Virus record (IMG/VR): IMGVR_UViG_3300036851_000313
Coordinates: 1-61,539 of that record
Reading direction: 5' to 3' (one strand)
DNA length: 61,539 nucleotides
Source: a virus
Part shown: positions 14,995 to 23,513 of the stretch, in pieces
Layout of the letters: each line of letters opens with the position of its first letter
Numbering within the stretch: position 1 is the stretch's first letter
The notes under the pieces: generated by a model
The model's database searches: none
Told to the model about the DNA's origin: nothing
What the model saw: only the letters and a program-made list of their open reading frames with translations
Translations under genes and position numbers: made by a program

Positions 14995-16860
14995 ATGCCC
15001 TGGGATGTGGTGCGTGGCGGTGGCACATGCCGGGCCGACCAGTGGGCTGTGGTGCGGCGCGGCGGGAAGACCGTGGGCTGCCACGACAGCGAGCAATCCG
15101 CGAAACGGCAGCTCGCAGCCTTGAATGTCAACGTGAGGGAGTCCGGTGTGCCGAAGATCACCACGACTGCGGCGTCACCGGTCGAGACGCTGATCGAGCA
15201 GGCCCGCGAGACCGGGCTGCTCGATGAGGCGAAGTACTCGGCGCAGCAGCTTCGCGACCTGCTCGCCAAGGGCCACGCGATCAAGAACGATGCGGGTGAC
15301 CCGTCGTACCCGATCGACGACGAGGAAGACCTCGGCCGCGCGATCCGCGCCGTGGGGCGGGGCGGTGCTGGGCACAACCGGATCCGCAAGTACATCGCCG
15401 GCCGGGCCCGGGCGATGGGCAAGTCGGACGCGGTCCCCGACTCGTGGGGGAAGAGCGGCGGGCTGAAGGAGTCTGCGCTCGCGGAGACCACCCCGCTCGC
15501 GGAGGCGGTGCGCGGCACCCCGACCGGGCGGCGCATGCAGATCCAGATCGCGTCACCTGGGTGGGGGTCGAGCGGCTACTACTCCGAGACCGTGCTGAAG
15601 CAGGCCGCCGCCGACGCCGTATTCGGCAAGGATTTGCCGCTCTACGTGGACCACCAGACCATCTCCGAGTCGCAGGACCGGATCCACGGCGAACGGTCCG
15701 TGAAGGACCTCGCGGCCCGGTTTGTCGAGGACGCCCGCTGGGATGGCACCGGCCTGGTCGCCGAGGTGGAGGTCACCAACCCGGCGTGGCGCCCGGTCCT
15801 CGCCGAGATGCGGGACCACGTCGGAGTGTCGATGCGCGCCATCGGTCAGGCCGAGATGGGCGAGGCCGAGGGCCGCGAGGGTCTCCTCGTGCAGTCCATC
15901 GACCGCGCGCTTAGTGTCGATTTCGTCGCGGAGGCCGGGCGGGGCGGGAAGGTGCTGGCGCTGCTCGAATCGACGCGGACCGAGCTGGCGGAGGCCCGGA
16001 ACGTGGGCGGATGGCTGGAGGCCCGGCTGCACACCGCGTTCACCGAACTCACGGACGGCATGTACGGCGACGGCCGGCTGACCCGCGAGGAACGCATCAG
16101 CCTCAGCTCCGGGATCGGGGATGCCCTGGCCGCGTTCACGGCCCGGGTCGAGGCGGACGCGCCGCAGCTGTACGAGCGGGATCCGTGGGCCGACCCGGCG
16201 CCGGTCGCTGCAGCGATGGAAGAGACGAGCAAGGGCGGAGCACCGCCAACCAACATCCCGAAGGAGGCTTCCGTGTCCGGAAGCAGCACCGGAGCGCCCC
16301 CCGAAGGTGGCGGCTCCACCACGACGACGCAGCAGCCGGTCGAGGTCACCGAGGCCGCAGCCCGCGTCGAGCAGCTCGAGAAGGACCTCACCGAGGCGCG
16401 GGCCGCGCTGGAGACCCGCTCCAACCACCAGGTGCGCGCCGCCGAGGCGGAGCGGCAGCTGACGGAGTCCCGGGGCGAGCTCGCGCGGCTGCGGGCCGCA
16501 GAGGTGGCCCGCACGCAGACCGCGGCCGCGTTGGCCGAGTCCGGTTTGCCGGAGCCGGCGTTCGCCCGGGTGACGGCCGCGGTGGTCGGGCACGAGGGCC
16601 GCGGGGTGCCGCTCACCGAATCCGCCACCGTGGACGCGGACAAGCTGAAGGCCGCGATCAAGGCCGCGGTCGACGCGGAACGCACCTACATCGCGTCGGT
16701 GGCCGAGTCCCTCGGCATGGGCGCGGTGCGAGGGCTCGGCGGCGACGGGAAGGGCGCGGAGCTGACCGAGGCCAAGTTCGAGGAAGGTATGGCTGCCCTG
16801 TACGAGGTGATCGGCATGGACGAGAAGACCGCCAAGATGGCGGCGCGAGGGAGGGCCTGA
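14995..16860 (+). CDS. Capsid maturation protease fused to scaffold
   Basis: 621 aa from ATG 14995; a TTG at 14971 is in frame. Region 1 (to about 155) ends in the RARAMGKSDAVPDSW peptide often seen before phage proteases. Region 2 (about 180-330) is the protease: YVDHQT (His near 219), GVSMRAIGQAE (Ser near 279), SVDFVAEAG. Region 3 (from about 427) is a Gly/Ser/Thr linker then a coiled-coil scaffold (VEQLEKDLTEARAALETR). It cleaves itself and head proteins during procapsid maturation; scaffold and protease share one frame. Confidence 0.85.
   Translation: MPWDVVRGGGTCRADQWAVVRRGGKTVGCHDSEQSAKRQLAALNVNVRESGVPKITTTAASPVETLIEQARETGLLDEAKYSAQQLRDLLAKGHAIKNDAGDPSYPIDDEEDLGRAIRAVGRGGAGHNRIRKYIAGRARAMGKSDAVPDSWGKSGGLKESALAETTPLAEAVRGTPTGRRMQIQIASPGWGSSGYYSETVLKQAAADAVFGKDLPLYVDHQTISESQDRIHGERSVKDLAARFVEDARWDGTGLVAEVEVTNPAWRPVLAEMRDHVGVSMRAIGQAEMGEAEGREGLLVQSIDRALSVDFVAEAGRGGKVLALLESTRTELAEARNVGGWLEARLHTAFTELTDGMYGDGRLTREERISLSSGIGDALAAFTARVEADAPQLYERDPWADPAPVAAAMEETSKGGAPPTNIPKEASVSGSSTGAPPEGGGSTTTTQQPVEVTEAAARVEQLEKDLTEARAALETRSNHQVRAAEAERQLTESRGELARLRAAEVARTQTAAALAESGLPEPAFARVTAAVVGHEGRGVPLTESATVDADKLKAAIKAAVDAERTYIASVAESLGMGAVRGLGGDGKGAELTEAKFEEGMAALYEVIGMDEKTAKMAARGRA
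16273..16860 (+). CDS. Nested scaffolding protein (internal in-frame start)
   Basis: Inside the protease gene a perfect AAGGAGG (16261-16267) sits 5 nt before an in-frame GTG (16273), exactly where the linker to the scaffold begins. The product would be a 195-aa free scaffold. This mirrors lambda C/Nu3, where scaffold is a nested C-terminal product of the protease gene. Internal initiation is inferred from the ribosome site alone. Confidence 0.7.
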   Translation: MSGSSTGAPPEGGGSTTTTQQPVEVTEAAARVEQLEKDLTEARAALETRSNHQVRAAEAERQLTESRGELARLRAAEVARTQTAAALAESGLPEPAFARVTAAVVGHEGRGVPLTESATVDADKLKAAIKAAVDAERTYIASVAESLGMGAVRGLGGDGKGAELTEAKFEEGMAALYEVIGMDEKTAKMAARGRA

Positions 16861-16863
16861 GCG

Positions 16864-17220
16864 ATGGCCAAGAACCAGGTGTACGCGCCCACGAAGACCC
16901 GCCCGCTGACCTGCACCCAGCCGGCCACCCCAGCGTCCGGTGACCCCGTGCTGTGCGGGCAGATCCCCGGTGTCGCGCTCATCGCAGAGAATGCCGACGG
17001 CGATACCGTCTGCGCACTCGACGGCGCCTTCAACCTGTCGGTGCAGGGCGAAACCAACGCCGACGCCGGCAGCGCCGTCGCCAAGGGCGACATCCTCTAC
17101 TACGACTCCGCCGAGACCGTGAAGATTAACAAGGACACCACCGGTGTCCGGTTCGGCTACGCGCTCGGCACCGTCGGGTCCGGTGCCACCGCCACCATCC
17201 CCGTCGAAATCGGCTACTGA
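16864..17220 (+). CDS. Head decoration / DUF2190-like protein
   Basis: 118 aa. Position just before the capsid gene, with motifs such as AKGDILYYDSAETVKI and SGATATIPVEIGY, fits the DUF2190/head-fiber or gpD-like trimeric decoration family. It probably stabilises the expanded capsid. Confidence 0.78.
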   Translation: MAKNQVYAPTKTRPLTCTQPATPASGDPVLCGQIPGVALIAENADGDTVCALDGAFNLSVQGETNADAGSAVAKGDILYYDSAETVKINKDTTGVRFGYALGTVGSGATATIPVEIGY

Positions 17221-17234
17221 GGAGCGATCGAGAC

Positions 17235-18437
17235 ATGACTGCTACCGCAACTCTCGACGCCCTCGGCCTCGACAACCTCACCGAGGTCGGCTCGTGGAAG
17301 GCCGAAGACGCGTCCACGCAGGCGATCTACGGTGGGGAAGGCGTCAACCTGTCCGCCCGCCGCAAGCGCCGCGGCCCCGACCCGCACTACCAGCGGGACC
17401 TGCTCGAGGTCGCCAACCTGTACGCCAAGGTGCTCCAGGGCAACCGCCGCGCATCGGTGGACTTCGCCGAGGTCATGTCCACCTCGGACTTCGCCATCCT
17501 GTTCGCCGACATCGTGGACCGGCAGATGCTGGCCCGGTACGCGTCGGCACCGATCCAGTGGGACCGGATCGCGCGTCGCGGTCGAGTCCGGGACTTCCGC
17601 ACCGTCAAGCGGTTCACGTTGGACGGCGCTGAGGCGACCCTCGACGAAGTGAAGCAGCTCGCGCCGTACAAGGCCGCGGCGCTGACCGACGCGAAGTACG
17701 AGTACGCGGTCAAGAAGTACGGCCGTCGACTCCCGCAGTCGTGGGAGACGCAGGTCAACGACGACCTGGACGCGTTCCGGGACAACCCGGACCGGCTCGC
17801 CGGGGCTGCGCGGCGCTCGGAGGAGCGGTTCGCCACCGACCTGTACGCCGGCACCACCGGCCCCGACACGACGTTCTTCGCGAGCGGCAACAGCAACATC
17901 GTGACCGGCAACCCGGTCCTGTCGATCGCCGGGTTGCAGACCGCGTACCAGGTGCTGGCCGCGCAGCTCGACACCGACGGGAACCCGATCTTCGTCGAGG
18001 CTGTGACGCTGGTCGTGCCGCCCGCGTTGAAGGTGACGGCGAACAACATTCTCAACGCGATCCAGATCGAGACGGTGGAGCAGGGTGGCACCGCGAACCA
18101 GCGGCTGATCGCGCAGAACTGGATGAAGAACGACGTGTCGCTGCTGGTGAACCCGTGGCTGCCGATCATCTCGACGACGAACGGGAACACGTCGTGGTAC
18201 CTGTTCGCCTCTCCCGGTGTGGGTCGGCCGGCGATGGAGGTCGGTTTCCTGACCGGGCATGAGCAGCCAGAGTTGTTCATGAAGTCGCCGAACTCGATCC
18301 GGATCGGCGGTGGGCTGACTGCGCCAGAGGACGGGGACTTTGACACCGACGCCATCGACATGAAAGTGCGGCACGTTTTTGGGGGAACGTTGATGGAACC
18401 CAAGAGCGCCGTCGCGAGCAACGGAACCGGCTCCTGA
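17235..18437 (+). CDS. Major capsid protein
   Basis: 400 aa, about the usual HK97-fold length, directly downstream of scaffold and decoration genes. The E-loop/A-domain-like sequence (FASGNSNIVTGNPVLSIAGL, VVPPALKVTANNILNAIQIE) and a C-terminal GLTAPEDGDFD segment match actinophage capsids. GGAGCG ribosome site upstream. Forms the icosahedral shell. Confidence 0.9.
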   Translation: MTATATLDALGLDNLTEVGSWKAEDASTQAIYGGEGVNLSARRKRRGPDPHYQRDLLEVANLYAKVLQGNRRASVDFAEVMSTSDFAILFADIVDRQMLARYASAPIQWDRIARRGRVRDFRTVKRFTLDGAEATLDEVKQLAPYKAAALTDAKYEYAVKKYGRRLPQSWETQVNDDLDAFRDNPDRLAGAARRSEERFATDLYAGTTGPDTTFFASGNSNIVTGNPVLSIAGLQTAYQVLAAQLDTDGNPIFVEAVTLVVPPALKVTANNILNAIQIETVEQGGTANQRLIAQNWMKNDVSLLVNPWLPIISTTNGNTSWYLFASPGVGRPAMEVGFLTGHEQPELFMKSPNSIRIGGGLTAPEDGDFDTDAIDMKVRHVFGGTLMEPKSAVASNGTGS

Positions 18438-18439
18438 TC

Positions 18440-18679
18440 GTGGCTGACCTGCCGTCTCCGGTGACGGTGAACGATCTGCTGGTGCGGGCCGTCTACGACC
18501 GGCTCGGGGAGCAGAACGACCTGCTGCGGGAGTTGCGCGACCGGTGGGCGGCCCCTCCGCCGGCACCGGCCGCGGAACCCGCGGCGGGCGAGGTGGAGCT
18601 GCTGGAGCCGTCCGCGCCGGGGAAGACACGGCCGGCCCAGCAGCCTCCACGTAAGCGCGCGGGTAAGACCGCGGACTGA
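18440..18679 (+). CDS. Small charged head-region protein
   Basis: 79 aa, GTG start 2 nt after the capsid stop. N-terminal helix (VYDRLGEQNDLLRELRDRW) then a Pro/Ala/Lys-rich tail. A minor capsid-associated protein is possible. Confidence 0.55.
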   Translation: MADLPSPVTVNDLLVRAVYDRLGEQNDLLRELRDRWAAPPPAPAAEPAAGEVELLEPSAPGKTRPAQQPPRKRAGKTAD

Positions 18680-18717
18680 GCGTCTTCTCGGGGCCCACAC
18701 GGAACGGTGCCACGACC

Positions 18718-18957
18718 ATGTCAAATCCGTATCGCGACAAGCTGCTGTCGGTCGGCTACCTGTCCCGGGGCCGCACCCGCGCGAAAGTTCGTGAGGGCCG
18801 CCGCGGTGACGGAACCCGGGTCAAGGCGACCACCGACGAGCTGGGGAACACCACCACCGAACACGCCACCCGCGACGACCGGGTGGACGTGACCGTCCGT
18901 CCCCAGACTGTGCGTGCCACCAGGGACAGCAGCGGGAGACTGGAGAATATCGAATGA
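18718..18957 (+). CDS. Small hypothetical head protein
   Basis: 79 aa, ATG 18718; ATGA overlap with the next gene. Rich in Arg, Thr and Asp with a strand-like C-terminus (VDVTVRPQTVRAT). Function unknown. Confidence 0.55.
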   Translation: MSNPYRDKLLSVGYLSRGRTRAKVREGRRGDGTRVKATTDELGNTTTEHATRDDRVDVTVRPQTVRATRDSSGRLENIE

Positions 18958-19331
18958 GCGACGACGGTCCCCGCAACTACGGGGACGCCATCAACCAGGC
19001 CCGGGAACTCGTCAACCAGGGCCGGCTCGTCGACCCCGACGAGCACTACCCGTATAAGCACGCCGATGTTTCGGCGCTGGTGGAGGAGAACCCGCCCGCC
19101 GGCCCGGACGGCCCTGACGACGACCGGGTCCGCATCCGGGACCTGATGTCGCAGGACATCGCGGACGCGTCTCGGGACTACATCGACGCGCAGGCCGCGT
19201 ATCTGCGCGATCCCGGCGACGCCACCCGCGGCGCCTACCACGATGCGCGGGACCGGTTGATCACCGCGAGGCAGGCGCATCGGGCGAATCGCCGCAGCGC
19301 GGCCGTGATCGGGTTCAGGGGGGCCGAGTAA
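18954..19331 (+). CDS. Hypothetical helical head-region protein
   Basis: 125 aa with charged helices (DASRDYIDAQAAYLRDPGDA). TAATG junction with the next gene. Possibly head completion or an adaptor; no family recognised. Confidence 0.55.
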   Translation: MSDDGPRNYGDAINQARELVNQGRLVDPDEHYPYKHADVSALVEENPPAGPDGPDDDRVRIRDLMSQDIADASRDYIDAQAAYLRDPGDATRGAYHDARDRLITARQAHRANRRSAAVIGFRGAE

Positions 19332-19807
19332 TGGCCGTTACCGTGAGCGGGTTTTTCGTCCAGAACTTCATCGACGAGCTGGACGCCACCAACGTCGGCC
19401 TCGATCTCACGCTCACCACCCACAAGGTCGCGCTGCTCAGCAACGCAGCCACACCCAACTTCGACACCGACGTGACGTGGGCGGTCACCAACGAGGTGTC
19501 CGGCACCGGCTGGGCATCCGGCGGGATCCTGTTCTCCGCCGCCGCCGCCGGGGGCACGTCGCTCGCGCCGACGCTGACCATCAGCCCGGCCGGCACGATG
19601 ATGTGGGACATGAACGACGTGTCCGTGGCGTCCACGACGCTCACGAACGCCCGCGCAGCGCGGATGTACGCGGACGCGTTGACGACGCCGACGGCGGACG
19701 CCCTCATCCTCCTGATCAACTTCGGGGCGGACTACTCCACGAACAACGGCACCTTCGGGATCCAGTTCGCCGCTGCTGGTGTCGGCACCTGGGATCTCAC
19801 CCCGTAA
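19331..19807 (+). CDS. Structural beta-rich protein (decoration or adhesin)
   Basis: 158 aa, Ala/Thr/Ser-rich beta protein starting MAVTVSGFFVQNFIDEL. It resembles the small structural protein at 21639..22076 in layout (start, then VALLSNAATPNF). Likely a virion surface protein in the adhesin cassette. Confidence 0.6.
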   Translation: MAVTVSGFFVQNFIDELDATNVGLDLTLTTHKVALLSNAATPNFDTDVTWAVTNEVSGTGWASGGILFSAAAAGGTSLAPTLTISPAGTMMWDMNDVSVASTTLTNARAARMYADALTTPTADALILLINFGADYSTNNGTFGIQFAAAGVGTWDLTP

Positions 19808-19899
19808 CCGCATCGAAGTTAATGAAGCCACGCCTGCGCCCGTCCCGACAGCAATGACGACATCCACGTCTACGGCGACCGCCACGAGTTGCTCGTGAC
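19808..19899 (+). other. Short gap with two relay mini-ORFs
   Basis: This gap holds an 11-codon ORF (19822-19857) whose TGA overlaps the ATG of a 14-codon Ser/Thr ORF (19854-19898) ending just before the next gene's ATG. No clear ribosome site precedes that gene. A reinitiation relay or gene remnant is possible; no protein is asserted. Confidence 0.3.
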
Positions 19900-20184
19900 A
19901 TGCCGTACTCGCAGGGAAACATCCGCATGTTCTGCCGCAACAGCGATGGAACCGAGGTTACGGCCACGGTCTTCTTCAAGACCCAGAACGGGAACATGGA
20001 GCAGATCGTCGTCACGAACGGATCGTCCACGCTGGTGCCGAAGGTGATCCTCCGTAAGGGCGACCTGTCGCAGTCGTTCGACATCACGCCGCTGCTCGGC
20101 CGGACGATCACGAAGGAAGAGATCAACCTGTTCGGCGTCATTCGCATCACGGAGTTCAACAGCCTTGAGATGTCCTGCGGGTGA
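19900..20184 (+). CDS. Small beta-rich structural protein
   Basis: 94 aa with lower GC and more Asn/Lys than its neighbours (MFCRNSDGTEVTATVFFKTQ). Composition differs from flanking genes, hinting at separate acquisition. Possibly a virion accessory. Confidence 0.55.
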   Translation: MPYSQGNIRMFCRNSDGTEVTATVFFKTQNGNMEQIVVTNGSSTLVPKVILRKGDLSQSFDITPLLGRTITKEEINLFGVIRITEFNSLEMSCG

Positions 20185-20187
20185 TCC

Positions 20188-21219
20188 ATGGCGATTGCCC
20201 AGGTCCAGAAGCAGACGGGCTCATCGGCTGACACGTCGTCCGTCTCTGCGACGTTCGGCGCGGGCCCGACGCAGAACAACCTGCTGGTCGCCGTCTATCA
20301 CAGTAAGGACCACTACCCGACCACGCCGACCGGCTGGACGAAAGCCGCCGAGATTGAGTCGTGGGGCGTCCTCACCTGTTTCTATAAGACGGCGGGCGCA
20401 GCTGAGTCGTCCACGGTCACGGTCAGCGACGGGACCGGGACCAGCTACCAGTCGCTGACGATCCTCGAGTACAGCGGCATCACCACCACCACACCGCTGG
20501 ACAAGACGGCCACGGCGAGCAGCGGCGGCAATGTCACCACCTCGCAGGCCACCGGCACCACGGCGACTACCGCGCAGGCGGACGAACTGCTGATCGCCGC
20601 AGTCGGTGTCGAGTACGGGGCTGGCATCGTCTTCAACAACGCGTGGACCAACTCGTTCACCCAGCAGAGCAACGTCACGGGGAACCTTCTCAACGAGGAG
20701 GGGTCTACGACAGCGCACCGGATCGTGGCGGCGACCGGTACCTTCACGACCACCGAGACGTGGCTTAACAACGCCCGCTCCGAGGGCCTGATCGCCACGT
20801 TCAAGGCGTCATCTGACGGCACGGGCGCCACCGTCACGGCGGCCACTGTCGCGACCGTTGCTGCGGTTCCGGCGGCGACGGTGCGGGCGGGGGCCGTCGC
20901 GACACCCTCGGCGGTCGCAGCAACCGCCGCCGTACCCGCCGCTGCCGTGCAAGCTGGGTCCACGCTGACCCCGTCGACAGTGGTCGCAGTCGCGACGGTG
21001 CCGACAGCGGTCGTGTGGGGCCCGCCGACCGGGCTCACCGCCACCCCCGTGACGGCCAGCCAGATCGACCTGTCGTGGAACGCGCACCCGATGGCCACCG
21101 CCTACGACATCGAACGCGACGGGGTTGTCATCGCCACCGACGTGGGCACCACCAGCTACCAGGACACCGGCCTGGCCGGGTCCACCACCTACGACTACCG
21201 GGTCCGTTCCGTGCGCTGA
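20188..21219 (+). CDS. Adhesin-like structural protein with 22-residue repeats and Fn3 domain
   Basis: 343 aa. The beta-rich N-terminal domain (about 1-210) is related in style to the N-terminus of 23514..26762. Three copies of a 22-residue P(A/S)xV-A-x-A-x-VPAxxVxAG repeat follow (about 215-275), then a C-terminal fibronectin type III domain starting GPPTGLTATPVTASQIDLSW and ending YDYRVRSV. Such domains decorate virions and bind cell-surface polymers. Location between capsid and connector genes suggests a capsid-attached fibre. Confidence 0.72.
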   Translation: MAIAQVQKQTGSSADTSSVSATFGAGPTQNNLLVAVYHSKDHYPTTPTGWTKAAEIESWGVLTCFYKTAGAAESSTVTVSDGTGTSYQSLTILEYSGITTTTPLDKTATASSGGNVTTSQATGTTATTAQADELLIAAVGVEYGAGIVFNNAWTNSFTQQSNVTGNLLNEEGSTTAHRIVAATGTFTTTETWLNNARSEGLIATFKASSDGTGATVTAATVATVAAVPAATVRAGAVATPSAVAATAAVPAAAVQAGSTLTPSTVVAVATVPTAVVWGPPTGLTATPVTASQIDLSWNAHPMATAYDIERDGVVIATDVGTTSYQDTGLAGSTTYDYRVRSVR

Positions 21220-21233
21220 GATGAGGTTGGACA

Positions 21234-21632
21234 TTGGCCGAGCTGCAGCCGCGGTACCCCGCGTGGTCGCCGGACCGGCAGTTCGACCCGCAGGAGCCGG
21301 TGTACGCGGAACGGTTTTGCGCCTGCGGCGGCATCTTCCGGATGCGCGCCCGCGCCGGCGACATGGGCATGCATGTGGCGTCGTTTGAGCACCGGCACTG
21401 GCAGTCGAACGGCGGGTTCCCGGGGAAGACGTGCGCGCCCGCGACGAAGGCTGAGGCGCTGGCGGAGCACGACCGGTTGGCGTTCGCGTCGCGGCTCGAG
21501 GCGACCACGAAGGCGGCGCAGGCGGAGGGGTTGGAGGGTGGGGAGCTGGCGGCGCGGGTGCAGGAGTTCGTCGCCTCGTACCAGCCGCGGCAACGGCCGA
21601 ACTTCGACGTCAACGCGTCAGCGGAAGACTAG
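21234..21632 (+). CDS. Hypothetical protein, TTG start
   Basis: 132 aa from TTG 21234 with GATGAGG upstream. FCACGGIFRMRARAGDMGMH and a later Cys suggest a small metal site; the C-terminal half is helical. Its TAG is in frame with the next structural gene, with no stop in between. Function unknown. Confidence 0.55.
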   Translation: MAELQPRYPAWSPDRQFDPQEPVYAERFCACGGIFRMRARAGDMGMHVASFEHRHWQSNGGFPGKTCAPATKAEALAEHDRLAFASRLEATTKAAQAEGLEGGELAARVQEFVASYQPRQRPNFDVNASAED

Positions 21633-21638
21633 GGGGCG

Positions 21639-22076
21639 GTCAAGATCGCGAACGCCATCTACGACAAGGCCCGCAAATCGTTCGCTGACGGCAACTTCGC
21701 GTGGTTGACGCAGAAGACCAAGTGGTATCTGGTGGACGCTGCGGACTACACCGTGGACCTGGTGAACCACGAGTTCCTGTCGTCGATTGCCGCCGCCGGT
21801 CGCGAGGAGTCCGTGCAGGTCTCTACGACGGGCCGCACGTCGGACACGGGTGTGCTCGACCACGCGGACATCACGTTCACCGCTGCGGCCGGCGACCCGT
21901 GCGAGTACCTGATCTGCGTGAAGGCCGCTGTCGCGGACGCTGACGCGGACCTAGCGGACACGGCGCAGCGGCTCATCATCTTCATCGACACGGCGACCGG
22001 CCTACCGGTGACCCTCTCCGGCGGAAACGTCGTGGTCGCGTTCGACTCAGGCACCAACAAGATCGCGAAAATCTGA
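21639..22076 (+). CDS. Small structural protein with atypical start
   Basis: Reading from GTC 21639 gives about 145 aa beginning KIANAIYDKARKSF, the opening I recall for this recurrent actinophage structural family, and ending TATGLPVTLSGG...NKIAKI. No ATG, GTG or TTG exists between the upstream TAG (21630) and TTG 21705, which would cut off this conserved-looking start. The start is therefore GTC, a sequence error, or the TTG. Probable virion protein in the adhesin cassette. Confidence 0.62.
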   Translation, partial: VKIANAIYDKARKSFADGNFAWLTQKTKWYLVDAADYTVDLVNHEFLSSIAAAGREESVQVSTTGRTSDTGVLDHADITFTAAAGDPCEYLICVKAAVADADADLADTAQRLIIFIDTATGLPVTLSGGNVVVAFDSGTNKIAKI

Positions 22077-22084
22077 CCTTGGAG

Positions 22085-22219
22085 GTGTCGCGGCGCGGGT
22101 TCCTCGGCATGGCCGCGGCGTTCCTGTTGCCGCTGCATCACCGTCCCGACCACAAGCCGGGCCCGTCGCCCACACCGACCGACGGCGTCTACGCGGACGT
22201 GTACTCCGACACGTACTGA
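22085..22219 (+). CDS. Short peptide with Tat-like signal
   Basis: 44 aa from GTG 22085. SRRGFLGMAAAFLLPL is a good twin-arginine signal, followed by a His/Pro linker and YADVYSDTY. The tail motif recurs as EDTYSDTYEAE in the 1082-aa adhesin. GGAG upstream. Product would be exported or membrane-tethered. Confidence 0.5.
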   Translation: MSRRGFLGMAAAFLLPLHHRPDHKPGPSPTPTDGVYADVYSDTY

Positions 22220-22233
22220 GGGGTGGGTGACGG

Positions 22234-23502
22234 ATGGCGCTGCTGCCGACGAACGTCGCGGGCGGGCAGACCGGTCACCTCAGCCACAGCAACCAGGCGT
22301 ACAAGAAGCTCAACAACGCCTGGGTCGATGCGGTCGCCGACTTCGCGGCGGTCGGTGACGGCGCGGCCGACGACACCACGGCGGTGCAGAACGCGTTGAA
22401 CGCGACCCCGCAATACGGCACCTGCCTGATGGGTCGGCACAAGATCACCGCGACGTTGTCGCTGCCCCGCGCGATGCGGCTGCTGGGCACCGAACACGAC
22501 TCCGGCCTGTACGCGTCCGGCTCCAACTTCTGGTTCTTCGACCCCACCGGGTACGACTACCTGGAGGCCGAGAACCTCACGTTCGACGGGAACTACCCGA
22601 CCCGCACCTCCGGCACCGGGTTCGCCCTGTCCGGCTTCACCAACGTCACGTTCCGCAACTGCGCGTTCAAGAACATCCCCGAGCACGGCATCACCCTCAC
22701 GAACTGCCAGCACGTGCGGATCAAGGACTGCGTGTTCGACAACCTGAAAACCGCCGGGGTGTACGTGCTCGACCCCGGCGCCGGGAACACAAGCTCCGAC
22801 ATCTGGATCGAGGACAACTTCTTCAACAACTGCCAGGCCGGTCGCACCGCAGGGAACGCCGCGATCCAGACCTTCGGCACCGCCGTCGGCACAATCACCC
22901 GCCTGCACATCCTCCGGAACCGGATCAAAATCCCCGGCCTGGACGGGGTCGGGATCGGGCTGGACTACGCAGAGCACTCCGACATCGTCGGCAACAAGGT
23001 GGAGGGGGCGATCCCGCACAGCCCGGACGGCAACGGGGAGAACATCGTCGCCACCGGCCGGTTCAACAAGGTGCTCGACAACGAGGTGTGGAACGCGGGC
23101 GGCTCGTCGGGGATCATGACGTTCTGCCTCACCGGGAAACGCGACGGCGAGGGCACCATGATCCGGGGGAACCACTGCTGGGACTGCAACGGCGCCGGGA
23201 TCGTGGTCACCTCCTGGTCGGACAACCTGGCGTTGAAGGACTTCGACATCTCCCACAACCGCTGCTGGAACACCGGGGTGCGCACCGGCGGGGACGCGCA
23301 GGACCTCGGCTTCCAGGAGTATTGGGGCGCCGGGGTCACGACGGGTGTGACGTGGGCCGGTTCCCGGCTGGCGCACAACGACTTCCGTGGGAACACGAAC
23401 CCTTCCGGGTATCTGCTCGCCTCACCGTCGTCGGGGCTGCTGCGGGTCGCGAACATCCTCACCGGCACCACGATGGACTTCGCCACCGCCAGCATGACGT
23501 GA
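22234..23502 (+). CDS. Pectate-lyase-like beta-helix spike
   Basis: 422 aa. An N-terminal DFAAVGDGAADDTTAVQNAL motif is the hallmark of pectate_lyase_3 tail-spike proteins, followed by repeated short beta-helix rungs (NVTFRNCAFKNI, HVRIKDCVFDNL, DIWIEDNFFNNC). Right-handed beta-helix spikes bind or cleave surface polysaccharide. Catalytic residues cannot be assigned. Part of the adhesin cassette between capsid and connector genes. Confidence 0.82.
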   Translation: MALLPTNVAGGQTGHLSHSNQAYKKLNNAWVDAVADFAAVGDGAADDTTAVQNALNATPQYGTCLMGRHKITATLSLPRAMRLLGTEHDSGLYASGSNFWFFDPTGYDYLEAENLTFDGNYPTRTSGTGFALSGFTNVTFRNCAFKNIPEHGITLTNCQHVRIKDCVFDNLKTAGVYVLDPGAGNTSSDIWIEDNFFNNCQAGRTAGNAAIQTFGTAVGTITRLHILRNRIKIPGLDGVGIGLDYAEHSDIVGNKVEGAIPHSPDGNGENIVATGRFNKVLDNEVWNAGGSSGIMTFCLTGKRDGEGTMIRGNHCWDCNGAGIVVTSWSDNLALKDFDISHNRCWNTGVRTGGDAQDLGFQEYWGAGVTTGVTWAGSRLAHNDFRGNTNPSGYLLASPSSGLLRVANILTGTTMDFATASMT

Positions 23503-23513
23503 GGTAAGTTGCC

